DNA of 64,000 bases from Martelella sp. HB161492 (GCF_013184775.1 NZ_JAATVV010000011.1:124001-188000), one strand, 5' to 3'; shown: positions 40,572 to 50,365, numbered from the stretch's first letter. The notes: generated from the sequence alone by a model not told the origin. Program-made: numbers and translations.

Positions 40572-41789
40572 ATGAGCAACGCTTCAGCCGCAACGGCTGA
40601 GACCAGCGCCGCGCCGCATGCGCGTTTTGCCCTTCTGGCGCTTGCCGTCGGCGCCTTCGGCATCGGCACGACCGAATTTTCGCCCATGGGACTGCTGCCG
40701 CAGATTGCCAGCGGTGTCGACGTTTCGATTCCCACGGCCGGTCTGCTGGTCAGCGCCTATGCCGTTGGTGTGATGATCGGCGCTCCGGTCATGACGCTGG
40801 CCTTTGGCCGTTTCGGCAAGCGCACCGCTCTGATGCTGCTGATGACAATTTTCACTGTCGGCAACATCATGTCGGCGATGGCGCCCGGCTACTACACCCT
40901 GCTCCTGGCCCGCCTGGTCACCAGTCTCAATCATGGTGCTTTCTTCGGCCTCGGCTCCATCGTCGCAGCAAGCCTCGTCAGCCGTGAGAAACGCGCCGGC
41001 GCGGTTGCCACCATGTTCATGGGGCTCACCATCGCCAATGTCGGCGGCGTGCCGGCGGCAACCTGGGTCGGACAGCAGGTTGGCTGGCGCATGGCTTTCG
41101 CCGGAACGGCCGTTCTCGGCCTTGTCGCCATAGCGGCATTGTTTTTCGCCCTTCCCAGAAGCAAGGCTGGCAGCCGGCCGGAGATCCGCCGCGAACTGGC
41201 CGTGCTCACCCGCAGCAATGTCGTTCTGGCGCTTCTGACGACGGTGACGGGTGCTGCCGCCATGTTCACTCTCTACACCTACGCTTCCGCCGCGCTGGCG
41301 ACGCTGGCCGGCGCATCCGGCGGCTTCATCACGCTCTGCCTCGTTCTGGTCGGGGTCGGCTTCACCATCGGCAACTGGGCCGGTGGCCGCCTTTCCGCCT
41401 GGTCGCTCGATGGGGCCACCATGGTCTTCCTCGTCATGCTGGCGGTCGTCATGTTCATTCTGCCTTTCGCGCTGCAGAACCAGATCACTGCGGCCATCGG
41501 CCTGCTTCTATGGGGCATTGCCGCCTTTGCCATTGTGCCGCCGGTTCAGACCCGGGTCATGCATGCAGCCGAAGAGGCTCCGGCCCTGGCATCGTCCATC
41601 AATATCGGAGCCTTCAATCTCGGCAATGCTGTCGGCGCTGCCGTCGGTGCCGGCGTGATCGGCGCGGGCCTTGGCTATGCAGCACTGCCTGCGGCCGGCG
41701 GCGTTCTCGCGATCATCGGGCTTTGTCTCGTCTGGCTTGGCCGGAGCAGCGAACAGCCCGCACTCGAAGAGGCATCCTGCAAAGCCTGA
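40572..41789 (+). CDS. MFS transporter (DHA1 / AraJ-like efflux family)
   Basis: 405 aa from the ATG at 40572; the frame is open back to 40335 but the first membrane segment (FALLALAVGAFGIGTTEF) starts ~17 residues after this Met. Twelve hydrophobic segments are predicted. The TM2-TM3 loop reads GRFGKRTALMLLM (MFS signature G-x-x-x-G/D-R-x-G-R-K/R). GFGIGTTEFSPMGLLPQIA in TM1 and ARLVTSLNHGAFFGLG in TM4 match the AraJ/NepI-type subfamily of sugar, purine or drug exporters. The substrate is unknown. It is divergently transcribed from a LysR gene, with an unusual long hairpin in its upstream region, and is closed by a strong hairpin 6 bp after the stop. Confidence 0.9.
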   Translation: MSNASAATAETSAAPHARFALLALAVGAFGIGTTEFSPMGLLPQIASGVDVSIPTAGLLVSAYAVGVMIGAPVMTLAFGRFGKRTALMLLMTIFTVGNIMSAMAPGYYTLLLARLVTSLNHGAFFGLGSIVAASLVSREKRAGAVATMFMGLTIANVGGVPAATWVGQQVGWRMAFAGTAVLGLVAIAALFFALPRSKAGSRPEIRRELAVLTRSNVVLALLTTVTGAAAMFTLYTYASAALATLAGASGGFITLCLVLVGVGFTIGNWAGGRLSAWSLDGATMVFLVMLAVVMFILPFALQNQITAAIGLLLWGIAAFAIVPPVQTRVMHAAEEAPALASSINIGAFNLGNAVGAAVGAGVIGAGLGYAALPAAGGVLAIIGLCLVWLGRSSEQPALEEASCKA

Positions 41790-41794
41790 CCCTT

Positions 41795-41831
41795 GCCGGA
41801 ACGCCCTGCCAGCCCCGGCAGGCGTTCCGGC
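41795..41831 (+). terminator. Hairpin terminator after the MFS gene
   Basis: GCCGGAACGCC(C)TGCC (41795-41810) pairs with GGCAGGCGTTCCGGC (41817-41831): 15 bp with a single bulged C, loop AGCCCC. No T-run follows, so termination may be Rho-assisted or the hairpin may act as a 3' stabiliser. Confidence 0.6.
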
Positions 41832-42018
41832 GAAAGCGGCGACGGCCATTTTCGGCACGCCTGGCGGTGTGCCTGGCCTGCTTCGCCACAGCAGCCGCAA
41901 CTATAAACAGAACCGTTTTGTACTTCATTTCACCTGAAGGTACCTGCATCTGCAAATCCGCACGACATGCGTCATGAGACGAAAGCGGAGCCAGTTCAAC
42001 CGAAAGGCAGAAACCCGA

Positions 42019-42726
42019 ATGTGCCAGAACCATAGCAGAAGAGGCCTGAACCGGCGCAGCTTCGTGGCAAGTGGCTTCGCCATTGCCGCGACCGCAGGCT
42101 TTGCGCCCGTTGCATTCGCGCAGACAGCAGAGCCCTACCCGGCATCGCCGGATGAAGCCATTGCACGCCTGCTGGCCGGCAATGCCCGCAGTGTTTCCGG
42201 CGACCTCGTGAACAAGCATGACATCAGCGGCAGAGCTGAGCGTGCCAATGGCCAGAAACCCTTCGCCGCCATTCTGGCCTGCGCCGATTCACGTGTTGTG
42301 CCGGAAATGATTTTCGATCAGGGACCGGGTGATCTGTTTGTCATCCGCGTCGCCGGCAACTTTTTGACCGAGGACGGGCTTGCGAGCCTTGAATATGGCG
42401 TCGCCAAACTCGGGATTCAGGCGATTCTCGTTCTAGGCCATTCCGGCTGCGGTGCAGTGGCCGCCACGATCGAATCGATCGAGGGTCACGAGGCCCTGCC
42501 CGGGCATCTCCAGGGCCTCGTTGGCGCCATTGAGCCAGCAGTCTACGAAGCAATGAAGGACCATCCGAAGGACCTTGCCGAAGCGGCAATCACCGAGAAT
42601 GCACGCATGACAGCCGAACAATGCGCCGGTTCAGCTCCGATCATGTCCGAAGCTGTTGCAAGCGGTAAGCTCAAGGTGATCTCCGGCGTTTTCGATATCG
42701 CCAGCGGCAAGGTCATCCTCAGCTGA
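42019..42726 (+). CDS. Beta-carbonic anhydrase with Tat signal
   Basis: 235 aa from the ATG at 42019; an earlier in-frame start at 41974 would bury the signal. The N-terminus has a twin-arginine motif (LNRRSFVASGF, residues ~10-20), a hydrophobic stretch and AFAQT cleavage region, so the enzyme should be exported folded, presumably with its zinc, to the periplasm. The core has the beta-CA zinc ligands: CADSRV (Cys and the Asp/Arg dyad), then HSGCG (His and Cys), plus RVAGNF and SLEYGVAKLG. It interconverts CO2 and bicarbonate. The C-terminal GVFDIASGKVIL is the usual last strand. It is convergent with agaL2 across a bidirectional terminator. It is not obviously linked to its neighbours. Confidence 0.92.
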   Translation: MCQNHSRRGLNRRSFVASGFAIAATAGFAPVAFAQTAEPYPASPDEAIARLLAGNARSVSGDLVNKHDISGRAERANGQKPFAAILACADSRVVPEMIFDQGPGDLFVIRVAGNFLTEDGLASLEYGVAKLGIQAILVLGHSGCGAVAATIESIEGHEALPGHLQGLVGAIEPAVYEAMKDHPKDLAEAAITENARMTAEQCAGSAPIMSEAVASGKLKVISGVFDIASGKVILS

Positions 42727-42747
42727 AAGGCTCCGGAACATTGACGC

Positions 42748-42782
42748 GGGCAGCGCTTCCGACAGATGTCAGAGCGCTGCCC
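42748..42782. terminator. Bidirectional terminator between carbonic anhydrase and agaL2
   Basis: GGGCAGCGCT (42748-42757) and AGCGCTGCCC (42773-42782) form a perfect 10-bp stem with a 15-nt loop, followed on the plus strand by TTTACT. It is centred in the 64-bp gap between two convergent stop codons. Confidence 0.75.
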
Positions 42783-42790
42783 TTTACTAT

Positions 42791-44164
42791 TCACGCGGAT
42801 TTGGCGTGTTTGGCAATCCGTGCCCATTCCGGGATCCAGGCATCATGGGCGATCAGCAGATCGTCGACCATGCTCCAGATCTGATCAAGGTCGAGTTCGG
42901 CCGCCGTGTGCGGATCCATCATCGCGGCGTGATAGAGATGCTCGCGGTTCTGGTTGACAAGGGCGGCGACCGTCAGTTCCTGAACATTGACATTGGTACG
43001 GATCAGCGCCGTCAGCTGCGGCGGCAGCGCACCGACATGCGTCGGCTGAATGCCCGACGCATCGACCAGGCACGGCACCTCCGCCGCGCAATAATCAGGC
43101 AGCGAGCTGATGCAGCCATTGTTGCGGACATTGCCGTAGATCACCGATGGTTCGCCGGTCCAGACCGAATTCATGATCGCCGAGGCATATTCCTTGCTCT
43201 CCTCAACGTGAATCGCGTCGGCCTTTTTGAATTCCTCGGCCTGCGCTTTCCAGCGATCGACCTGCTCGACACAGCGCTTGGGATATTCATCGAGCGGAAT
43301 GCCGAATTTTTCGATCAGATCCTCGCGCCCCTCCTTGATGAAATAGGGCGTGTATTCAGAGAAATGCTCCGAGCTTTCGGTGACGAAATAGCCGAGCCGG
43401 GTCAGCATTTCGTACCGCACCTTGTTGGGGCAGCGCGGGTTCCAGCCCGAAGGCTTGGGATAACGCCCTTCCCTGTAGCCGCGCACCAGATCGGGATAGA
43501 GATCACGATAGGAGCCATCCGGCTGGCGGTGCTCGAAGGCGAGATAGAAGGCCATATGGTTGATGCCGGCGGCGCGATAGCGGATCTCCTCGATCGGGAT
43601 CTCAAGGTCGCGCGCCAGCTCAGCCGCAGTTCCCTGCACAGAATGGCACAGGCCGACCTGACGGATCGTCGGATATTTCTCCGCAATCGCCCAGGTATTG
43701 ATCGCCATCGGGTTCACATATTGCAGCATGATTGCCTGCGGGCAGACGGCGAGCATGTCCTCGCAGATCGACCAGAGATGCGGCACCGTGCGAAGGCCGC
43801 GCATGATCCCGCCAATGCCAAGCGTGTCGGCTATGGTCTGCCGCAATCCGTATTTCTTCGGCACCTCGAAATCGGTCACGGTGCAGGGTTCATAACCGCC
43901 GATCTGAAACGCGACGACGACAAAGTCAGCGCCTTCCAGCGCCCGCTTCTGATTGGTGAAGGTCAGAATGTCCGATTTTGATCCGAGCGTGCGGGCAAGC
44001 TTGCCGGCCACGACCTCGCTTTCAGAAAGCCGTTGCTGGTCGATATCCATCAGCGCGATCGTCGCATCCTTGAGCGCTGGACGCTGCAAGACATCGCCGA
44101 TGATATTCTTCATGAAAACAGTCGAACCGGCGCCGATGAAGGTAATTTTGGGATTTCTGTTCAT
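42791..44164 (-). CDS. agaL2: GH4 alpha-galactosidase (second copy of the agp locus)
   Basis: 457 aa. It belongs to the NAD/Mn-dependent glycosyl hydrolase family 4. The Rossmann start is KITFIGAGSTVFMKNIIGDVL (residues 5-25), then ADTLGIGGIMRGLRT, NPMAINTWA, GLCHSVQGTAAEL (metal-ligand Cys/His region) and GINHMAFYL (metal-ligand His). These match MelA-type alpha-galactosidases that cleave melibiose or raffinose by an oxidation-elimination mechanism in the cytoplasm. It is the last gene of the operon, 21 bp after agpD, and is followed by a perfect hairpin terminator. The symbol follows the layout of the S. meliloti agp locus (agaL1-agpABCD-agaL2 with agpT), as I recall it. Confidence 0.88.
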   Translation of the reverse strand: MNRNPKITFIGAGSTVFMKNIIGDVLQRPALKDATIALMDIDQQRLSESEVVAGKLARTLGSKSDILTFTNQKRALEGADFVVVAFQIGGYEPCTVTDFEVPKKYGLRQTIADTLGIGGIMRGLRTVPHLWSICEDMLAVCPQAIMLQYVNPMAINTWAIAEKYPTIRQVGLCHSVQGTAAELARDLEIPIEEIRYRAAGINHMAFYLAFEHRQPDGSYRDLYPDLVRGYREGRYPKPSGWNPRCPNKVRYEMLTRLGYFVTESSEHFSEYTPYFIKEGREDLIEKFGIPLDEYPKRCVEQVDRWKAQAEEFKKADAIHVEESKEYASAIMNSVWTGEPSVIYGNVRNNGCISSLPDYCAAEVPCLVDASGIQPTHVGALPPQLTALIRTNVNVQELTVAALVNQNREHLYHAAMMDPHTAAELDLDQIWSMVDDLLIAHDAWIPEWARIAKHAKSA

Positions 44165-44185
44165 TATATGATCCTTTTCATGGAA

Positions 44186-45859
44186 TCAGGCTGCAACTTC
44201 GAAAGCGGCGCGCACCAGTCGCCGCGTGTAATCGGTCTTGGGATTCTCCAGCACCGCATTCACATCTCCCTCCTCGACGATACGTCCGTGCTGCATGACG
44301 CAGACGCGGTGGCAAAGTGCGCGGACAACCTTGAGGTCATGGGATATGAAGAGATAGCTCAGGCCCCGCTCGCTCTGCAGCTTGCGCAGAAGCGTGATAA
44401 TCTGGGCCTGAACGGAAAGATCAAGCGCTGAGGTCGGCTCATCGAGCAGAATGAATTCCGGCTCCAGTGCAATTGCTCGCGCAATGGCGATACGCTGACG
44501 CTGCCCACCGGAAAACTCATGCGGAAACCGCGCGGTGATATCGGCGGTCAGACCGGATGACACCAGCGCGTCGCGCACCCGTTCATCGCGCTCGCGGCCA
44601 TTCCTGCCGATATTGTTGACGATCAGCCCCTCTTCGACGATCTGGCCGACCGTCATGCGCGGATTGAGCGAGGCAAAGGGATCCTGAAACACGATCTGGA
44701 TGCGGGAACGGAACGGTCTGAGTTCCGCCCGGCTCATCGTCTCGATGTTCTGCCCGTCAAAGGCGACGCTGCCGCCATCGGCATGCAAAAGGCGGATCAG
44801 CGCATGGCCGAAGGTGGTCTTGCCCGAACCGCTTTCGCCGACCAGCCCCAGCGTTTCTCCCTTGTGCAGCGTCAGAGACAGATCATCGCAGGCGACGAGC
44901 TCGCTGTAGCTCGCCTTGAGAAAGCCGCCATGCCGCAGGGTGAAGGCAACGCGGACATCCTTGCCCTCAAGCAGGATCTTCGCATCTTCCGGCATGGGAT
45001 TGGCCCGCCCCGTCGGCTCTGACCCCAAAAGCTTGCGCGTGTAGGGATGCACCGGATTGGCAAACAGTGCCTCGGTCGTATTGTGCTCGCGTACCGCGCC
45101 TTCGCTCATGACATAGACATAATCGGAAAAATGCCGCACCACCGTCAGGTCATGGGTGATCAGGATCACCGCCATGCCGCGCTCGACCTGCAGCTCGCGG
45201 ATCAGGCCAAGGATCTGCGCCTGAACCGTCACGTCTAGTGCCGTTGTCGGCTCGTCGGCAATCAGCACATCAGGATTGTTGGCCAGCGCCATGGCAATCA
45301 TCACCCGCTGGCGCTGCCCGCCCGAGAGCTGATGCGGATATTGCTTCAGCCGCGCCTCGGGCTCGGGAATGCGCACCTGCCGCAGCAATTCGATCGTCTC
45401 CTGCTTCGCCTGCTTCCGGCTCATCCGCCGATGGGTCTGGATCGCCTCGATGATCTGCCGGCCAATCGTATAGATCGGGTTCAGCGAACTCATCGGCTCC
45501 TGAAAGATCATCGAGATCCGCGATCCCCGCATCAGCCTGCGCTGGCGGGCGGAGAAGGCCAGCATGTCCGCACCGTCAAAGGTGATCTGCGCACCGCTGC
45601 CGATCGTCGCCTTCTTTGGCAGCAGTCCCATCACCGTGCGGGCCGTCACGGATTTGCCGGAACCGCTTTCCCCGACAATCGCGATCGTTTCACCGCGCCA
45701 GAGCTGGAAGGAGACATCACGCACCGCCTGCACCACGCCATCCTCGACCGTGATATCGACGGCGATATTGCGCGCATCAATGATCGCGGCACCGTCTTTT
45801 TCGGCGAGATCCCGCCGTTCCGCCGGCGCGTTTCTGGTGAATTCCGTTTCAGCCATCAT
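44186..45859 (-). CDS. agpD: Alpha-galactoside ABC transporter, fused double ATPase
   Basis: 557 aa from the ATG at 45859 (SD GAAGGA). Two full nucleotide-binding domains are in one chain: Walker [13 protein letters not shown] (first) and [12 protein letters not shown] (second), signatures [12 protein letters not shown] and [12 protein letters not shown], Walker [14 protein letters not shown] and [13 protein letters not shown], and H-loops VILITHDL and LFISHDL. This is the DppD-DppF-type arrangement fused in one polypeptide, common in rhizobia, and it energises the AgpB/AgpC permeases. It starts 11 bp after the agpC stop. By context, it imports alpha-galactosides (melibiose, raffinose) rather than peptides, although the protein family is the peptide/opine one. 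Confidence 0.92.
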   Translation of the reverse strand: MMAETEFTRNAPAERRDLAEKDGAAIIDARNIAVDITVEDGVVQAVRDVSFQLWRGETIAIVGESGSGKSVTARTVMGLLPKKATIGSGAQITFDGADMLAFSARQRRLMRGSRISMIFQEPMSSLNPIYTIGRQIIEAIQTHRRMSRKQAKQETIELLRQVRIPEPEARLKQYPHQLSGGQRQRVMIAMALANNPDVLIADEPTTALDVTVQAQILGLIRELQVERGMAVILITHDLTVVRHFSDYVYVMSEGAVREHNTTEALFANPVHPYTRKLLGSEPTGRANPMPEDAKILLEGKDVRVAFTLRHGGFLKASYSELVACDDLSLTLHKGETLGLVGESGSGKTTFGHALIRLLHADGGSVAFDGQNIETMSRAELRPFRSRIQIVFQDPFASLNPRMTVGQIVEEGLIVNNIGRNGRERDERVRDALVSSGLTADITARFPHEFSGGQRQRIAIARAIALEPEFILLDEPTSALDLSVQAQIITLLRKLQSERGLSYLFISHDLKVVRALCHRVCVMQHGRIVEEGDVNAVLENPKTDYTRRLVRAAFEVAA

Positions 45860-45869
45860 CTCGTCCTTC

Positions 45870-46997
45870 TCAATAGGGGTCGATCGCATCGCGCAGACCG
45901 TCGCCAAATGCATTGAAGGCGAAGACGGTCACAAGCACGAAACCGACGGGCGACAGCAGCCAGGGATAGGCACCGATCACCGAATAATTGGAGGTATCGC
46001 GCAGCATCAGCCCCCAGGAAATCATCGGCGGCTTGACGGCAAAGCCCAGGAAACCGAGGAAGGCTTCGAGCAACACGACGGTAGGAATGGCGAGCGTTAC
46101 CGCGACAATCACATGGCTCATCACATTCGGCAGGATGTGGCGGAAGATGATGCGCCTGTCCGTGGCGCCAACGGCAATCGCCGCCCGCACATAATCCATC
46201 CGTACCAGCCCCATGGTCTTGCCGCGCACTTCGCGTGACATCTGTGCCCAGCCGAGCGCCGACATGACGACGATGACAAAGCCGAGGAAGACCTTGGTCG
46301 GCGCCGTCACCGGAATGAGCGAGGCGAGCGCCAGATAGAAAGGCAGCTGCGGAAAGGCGAGCACCAGCTCCACCAGCCGCTGTACCCAGGCATCAATCGG
46401 CCCGCCGAGATAGCCCGACGTCATGCCGACGGAGGTGCCGACAACGGTGATGACCGAGACAACGGTGAGTGCGATCAGCAGCGATATCCGCGACCCGTAG
46501 AGAATGCGCGAGAGCACATCACGGCCCAGCTTGTCGGTTCCGAGAAAATGGATCACCGAGCCGTCGGTCGCACCGATGAAATGCCGGTCCATCGGAATGA
46601 AGCCGAGAAGCTTGTGCGGTGCGCCCTTGACGAAGAGGCCGATAATCTGCGGGTTGGCATAGTCGATGCCCACCAGCGGCTGGAACGTGACGGGATCCAG
46701 TTCCCCCGTCTCACCATAGGGATAGACACGCGGCGGGAAAACGAACTGTCCGTCCTCGCCAAAGACCGTGACGACCTGCGGCGGCTGATAGCTCTCCCCC
46801 GTCACCCGCGGATCGGCCGGTGACAGAAAATCGGCAAAGATGGCAACCACGAGCAGGAAGATCACCAGAACCAGACCCAGCATGCCGCTCCAAGAGCGTT
46901 TCAGCCGGCGCCAGACAAGCGCCAGATAGGTTTCATTGCGGTTTGCGGTCATGACATCGCGGTCCGTTTCCGCCGTTTCAAGCGTATCGATGGTCAT
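45870..46997 (-). CDS. agpC: Alpha-galactoside ABC transporter permease (DppC type)
   Basis: 375 aa with an N-terminal cytoplasmic segment, a first membrane helix at ~38-60 (MLGLVLVIFLLVVAIFADF), then a large periplasmic insertion (~60-165) and five further helices. The ATPase-docking loop is VRAAIAVGATDRRIIFRHILPNVMSHV. The DppC/OppC-type N-terminal region and periplasmic loop with SPADPR and GTDKLGRDVLSRILYGSRISL are typical of the family. The start overlaps the agpB stop by ATGA (46994-46997). It forms the channel with AgpB. Confidence 0.9.
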   Translation of the reverse strand: MTIDTLETAETDRDVMTANRNETYLALVWRRLKRSWSGMLGLVLVIFLLVVAIFADFLSPADPRVTGESYQPPQVVTVFGEDGQFVFPPRVYPYGETGELDPVTFQPLVGIDYANPQIIGLFVKGAPHKLLGFIPMDRHFIGATDGSVIHFLGTDKLGRDVLSRILYGSRISLLIALTVVSVITVVGTSVGMTSGYLGGPIDAWVQRLVELVLAFPQLPFYLALASLIPVTAPTKVFLGFVIVVMSALGWAQMSREVRGKTMGLVRMDYVRAAIAVGATDRRIIFRHILPNVMSHVIVAVTLAIPTVVLLEAFLGFLGFAVKPPMISWGLMLRDTSNYSVIGAYPWLLSPVGFVLVTVFAFNAFGDGLRDAIDPY

Positions 46998-48007
46998 GCC
47001 GCAGCCCCCCCTGCCTGCCGGACGCGCGGATCAAGGGCTGCAAGCAGCAGATCGGCGATGATGTTGCCGGCAATCAGCATCGCCGAAAGCAGCAGCATGA
47101 AGGTAGCCGTGACATAGACATCGCCGACGCCCATGGAGCCGACGATGGCCGGACCAACCGTGGGAAGCGCGAAGATGATTGCCGTCTCGATCTCACCTGT
47201 GAGCATGTAAGGCAGCACCACGCCCTGATACATGACCAGCGGATGTAGCGCGTTGGGAACGGCGTGACGCATGATCACCGCACCTTCCGAAAGCCCCTTG
47301 GCACGCGCGGTCTCGACATATTGCATGTTGAGCGTATCGAGCAGATTGCCGCGCATCACCCGCATATTATAGGCAAGCCCGCCAAAGGTGGCGATCGCCA
47401 CCACCGGCCAGATGTGCTGAACCAGATTGACGAATTTATCCCAGGACCACGGCGCCCCGCCATAACGCGGCGAAAAGAAACTTCCGACCTCGGCGACGTT
47501 GAAATGAAACACAAGCACATAGACGATGATCAGCGCCATCAGAAAGCGCGGCACCGTCATGCCGAGAAAGGCGACGCCCGACAGCACATTGTCGATCCAA
47601 GAATATTGCCGCGTCGCCGCCAGAATGCCGAAACCGATGCCGAGGATCGACGCCAGAATGTGACAGGTGAGCGCCAGCGCCAGCGTGCGCGGCAGGCGCT
47701 CGGCGACCACGGTCGCCACCGGCTTGTTGTAATAGAAGCTCTCGCCGAAATCGCCGTGAAGCACGATGCCGGAGATCCAGTTGAAATATTGAACGGGGAG
47801 CGGGTCGTTCAGCCCGTGGGCAACACGGTAAGCCTCAGCCTGCGCTTCTGCCGCCTCGACCGATGCGCCGCCCTGATTGATCGCCTGGGCCCGGATGTGA
47901 TCGCTGTAATCTCCGGGTGGCGCCTGGATGATGGCAAAGGTGATGATGCTCAGGACAAAGAGCAAACCGATACCCGCCGTGATCCGCGCCAGAAGAAATC
48001 TCGCCAT
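46994..48007 (-). CDS. agpB: Alpha-galactoside ABC transporter permease (DppB type)
   Basis: 337 aa from the ATG at 48007, chosen because MARFLLARITAGIGLLFVLSIITFAII starts the first membrane helix as in DppB; the frame is open 27 codons further but that part is Arg-rich and not family-like. The docking loop is ETARAKGLSEGAVIMRHAVPNALHPLV. Six membrane helices are predicted. It ends in ATGA overlap with agpC. The gap to agpA upstream is ~126 bp with no obvious terminator. By context it transports alpha-galactosides. Confidence 0.9.
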   Translation of the reverse strand: MARFLLARITAGIGLLFVLSIITFAIIQAPPGDYSDHIRAQAINQGGASVEAAEAQAEAYRVAHGLNDPLPVQYFNWISGIVLHGDFGESFYYNKPVATVVAERLPRTLALALTCHILASILGIGFGILAATRQYSWIDNVLSGVAFLGMTVPRFLMALIIVYVLVFHFNVAEVGSFFSPRYGGAPWSWDKFVNLVQHIWPVVAIATFGGLAYNMRVMRGNLLDTLNMQYVETARAKGLSEGAVIMRHAVPNALHPLVMYQGVVLPYMLTGEIETAIIFALPTVGPAIVGSMGVGDVYVTATFMLLLSAMLIAGNIIADLLLAALDPRVRQAGGAAA

Positions 48008-48133
48008 TGTTCTCAAGCGTCCCTTGCCTGCCGGGAACCGGTGACGGCCTTTCAGCCGCCACCTTGCGGTCCGCCGGTATTGCTGCATGAGTGCGGCGAC
48101 CCCTCATGGCCGCCGCGCCGCTTTTCCTTGAGG

Positions 48134-50230
48134 TCAGCCGCTGACCGGACCGTCGCCGCCGGGTTTGCCGGGAAGCGTATCGGGGAAGAGCTGATAATCA
48201 CCCTGAAGATCAGCCGGCACGAACATGCGTTCGCGGATGACGGCATCTTCCGCCCAGTTGAACATGAAGATCGGCGCCCCTGAGGCGACATTGCGGAACC
48301 GCTTGTTGATGATCAGCGCGCCGGGGAACTCGGTGAGCCCGATCGTGTCGACATTCTTGGTGGCGACAGTCTGATAGTCCTTCATCAGTTCTGCACGCTT
48401 GGCATTGTCATTGGTGGCAATGAACTGGTCGACAATATCAACGAGCTGATCCTCATAGGGCATCAGGTCCAGCGTGCCATCGGTTCCGGCACGGTGATGG
48501 GCGCTGGTGCGCGGGCCAACCGGCGCCAGGCCCGACGTCCCCTGCACGACAGCGGCCATTTCAGGCGGATTGCGCATGATCATCCAGTCGAAATCGCCGC
48601 GATAGCGACTTGATTCGAACTGGATCCCGTCAATGGAGTTCTGAATCACATGAAGGCCGATCTGCTGCAGCTGTCCGATCACGCCTTCGGACAGGTTGAC
48701 GTCGGTGTTGTAATCGGAAGACAGCAGCAGAACGATATCGACATCCTTGCCGCCCAGCGTGTCGGCCGGCCAGTTGACGAAGCCGTTGCCATCCGTGTCC
48801 TTCAGGCCGATCTTGGCCAGCAGCGCCTTGGCGCCTTCGGGATCATAGGGATAGTAATAGGTCGACTGGCGGTCATAAAAGCTGGTGCCGCTGTCGATGC
48901 CGCCGGGATAGATGGCGGTGAACGGTCCCTTGACCAGCGAATCGCCAAGCTTCTGGCGGTCGAGCGCCATGGTGACGGCCTTGCGGAAATCCTCGTTGCG
49001 GTTCAGCTCACGAACCGCCTGGGCGCGCTCGTCCGGTTCCCCCCAGCCATTGCCGGAAAGATTGAGCCGCATATTGTAGCCGATGGTGCGCGGGCCGAAA
49101 GCGAGCCGCGCCGGCGCGCTCTCTTCTGCTGCACGACGCAGCGACACGACGAAGTTCTCGGGCTGCTCGAGATTGGAGAAGTCGCCGGAGCCGGCAATCG
49201 CCTGAACGTCACGGTCAGCCCAGGTCGAGAGCTTGTAATGCATCTCGTCGAGATAGGGCAGCTGATGCCCTTCCTCATCGACCTTCCAGTAATAGGGATT
49301 GCGCCTGAGGACGATGATATCATCCGGACGATATTCCACCGGCACCCAGGCTCCCATGACCGGGAAATTCAGCATTTCCGGCGGGAAGCCGTTGCGATAT
49401 TCGTCATAGGTGGTGTTGGCATATTTCGGATGCTTGGTCTTCAGGATATGCGCCGGACCAGGGCAGAAATTGCCATAGGCCATATTGAAGAGATACTGCC
49501 GCGGGAACGCCTCTTCAAAGGTCCATTCAACCGTGTAGTCGTCAATCTTCTTCAGGGTGGTGTTCTTGCCGAACATTTCCTTTGTCGCACCGTTGAGCGG
49601 CGTCACATTGGGATCAACGATATTGTCGTCCCAGTAGAACATCACGTCATCGGCGGTGAACGGCACGCCATCCGACCATTTGGCACCTTCGATCAGATGC
49701 ATTGTCAGCTTGTGCCCATCTTCCGACCAGTCCCAGCTTTTTGCCAGGTTCGGCAGCGGCTCCATATCATCGGCTTCCACCTGATAGAGCGGCGCGGTTC
49801 GCGTCAGGCACTCATACATTTCGATATCGATGCCACCCCAGCCCTGCGCCTGGCCCGCGGCATAGTTCCAGCCCTCCGGCCGGCCGCCAACGACATGGCG
49901 CAGCGTACCGCCGTAAACGCCGATACCATCCGGCATATTGCCGGTCTTGAACACCAGCGGCTCCTTGGGCAGACGGTCCTTGACCGGCGGCAGCTTGCCG
50001 GTATCGACAAAGTTCTTCGTCACCCAGTCCGGCTCGGAATAGGATGGCAGCGCCCTGTATTCCTCAATGGCATCGCGCGGCACATAGGTAATCTTGGCCT
50101 GCGCCGGCACAGGCGGCTGTTCCGGCACCACTGTTGCCTCGGAGGCGAACGCGCCGGAAGCAATCGCTAGGCTTGAAATCCCGGCCGCAAGCAGGCCCGT
50201 CAGGCACAGGCGGCGTTTATGAAAATGCAT
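48134..50230 (-). CDS. agpA: Periplasmic alpha-galactoside-binding protein (SBP family 5)
   Basis: 698 aa from the ATG at 50230, chosen because GGGAGGAAA lies 4 nt upstream. A clean Sec signal peptide follows (LTGLLAAGISSLAIASGAFA, cleavage near residue 29). The mature protein is a family 5 extracellular binding protein: NLAKSWDWSEDGHKLTMHLIEGAKWSDGVPFTADDVMFYWDD (the conserved family-5 motif), PPEMLNFPVMGAWVPVEYRPDDIIVLRRNPYYWKVD, and a long C-terminal lobe. At ~700 residues it is larger than DppA/OppA (~530), as expected for AgpA-like proteins. It binds alpha-galactosides for the AgpBCD transporter. A hairpin (50321-50350) lies between it and agaL1. Confidence 0.9.
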   Translation of the reverse strand: MHFHKRRLCLTGLLAAGISSLAIASGAFASEATVVPEQPPVPAQAKITYVPRDAIEEYRALPSYSEPDWVTKNFVDTGKLPPVKDRLPKEPLVFKTGNMPDGIGVYGGTLRHVVGGRPEGWNYAAGQAQGWGGIDIEMYECLTRTAPLYQVEADDMEPLPNLAKSWDWSEDGHKLTMHLIEGAKWSDGVPFTADDVMFYWDDNIVDPNVTPLNGATKEMFGKNTTLKKIDDYTVEWTFEEAFPRQYLFNMAYGNFCPGPAHILKTKHPKYANTTYDEYRNGFPPEMLNFPVMGAWVPVEYRPDDIIVLRRNPYYWKVDEEGHQLPYLDEMHYKLSTWADRDVQAIAGSGDFSNLEQPENFVVSLRRAAEESAPARLAFGPRTIGYNMRLNLSGNGWGEPDERAQAVRELNRNEDFRKAVTMALDRQKLGDSLVKGPFTAIYPGGIDSGTSFYDRQSTYYYPYDPEGAKALLAKIGLKDTDGNGFVNWPADTLGGKDVDIVLLLSSDYNTDVNLSEGVIGQLQQIGLHVIQNSIDGIQFESSRYRGDFDWMIMRNPPEMAAVVQGTSGLAPVGPRTSAHHRAGTDGTLDLMPYEDQLVDIVDQFIATNDNAKRAELMKDYQTVATKNVDTIGLTEFPGALIINKRFRNVASGAPIFMFNWAEDAVIRERMFVPADLQGDYQLFPDTLPGKPGGDGPVSG

Positions 50231-50320
50231 CGACTTTCCTCCCATTGAAAATTCATGCTTTCCTTTGAAGACCGTTTCCGCTGCCAGAGCTCCTACCCCA
50301 CCGGCAGACAAAACGGCGAT

Positions 50321-50350
50321 GCAGGCCCGGTGCCTCATCACCGGACCTGC
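50321..50350 (-). repeat. Intercistronic hairpin between agaL1 and agpA
   Basis: GCAGGCCCGGTG (50321-50332) and CACCGGACCTGC (50339-50350) pair over 11 of 12 positions with a 6-nt loop. It lies in the 135-bp gap upstream of the binding-protein gene, inside the operon. It may stabilise or process the mRNA so that the binding protein is made in excess, as known for other ABC operons; untested here. Confidence 0.6.
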
Positions 50351-50365
50351 TGGCACGATGAAAGA

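Noticed and set aside
41974-42018. Earlier in-frame start of the carbonic anhydrase
   Set aside because: It would add 15 basic residues before the Tat motif; the ATG at 42019 places the RR motif at the usual distance.
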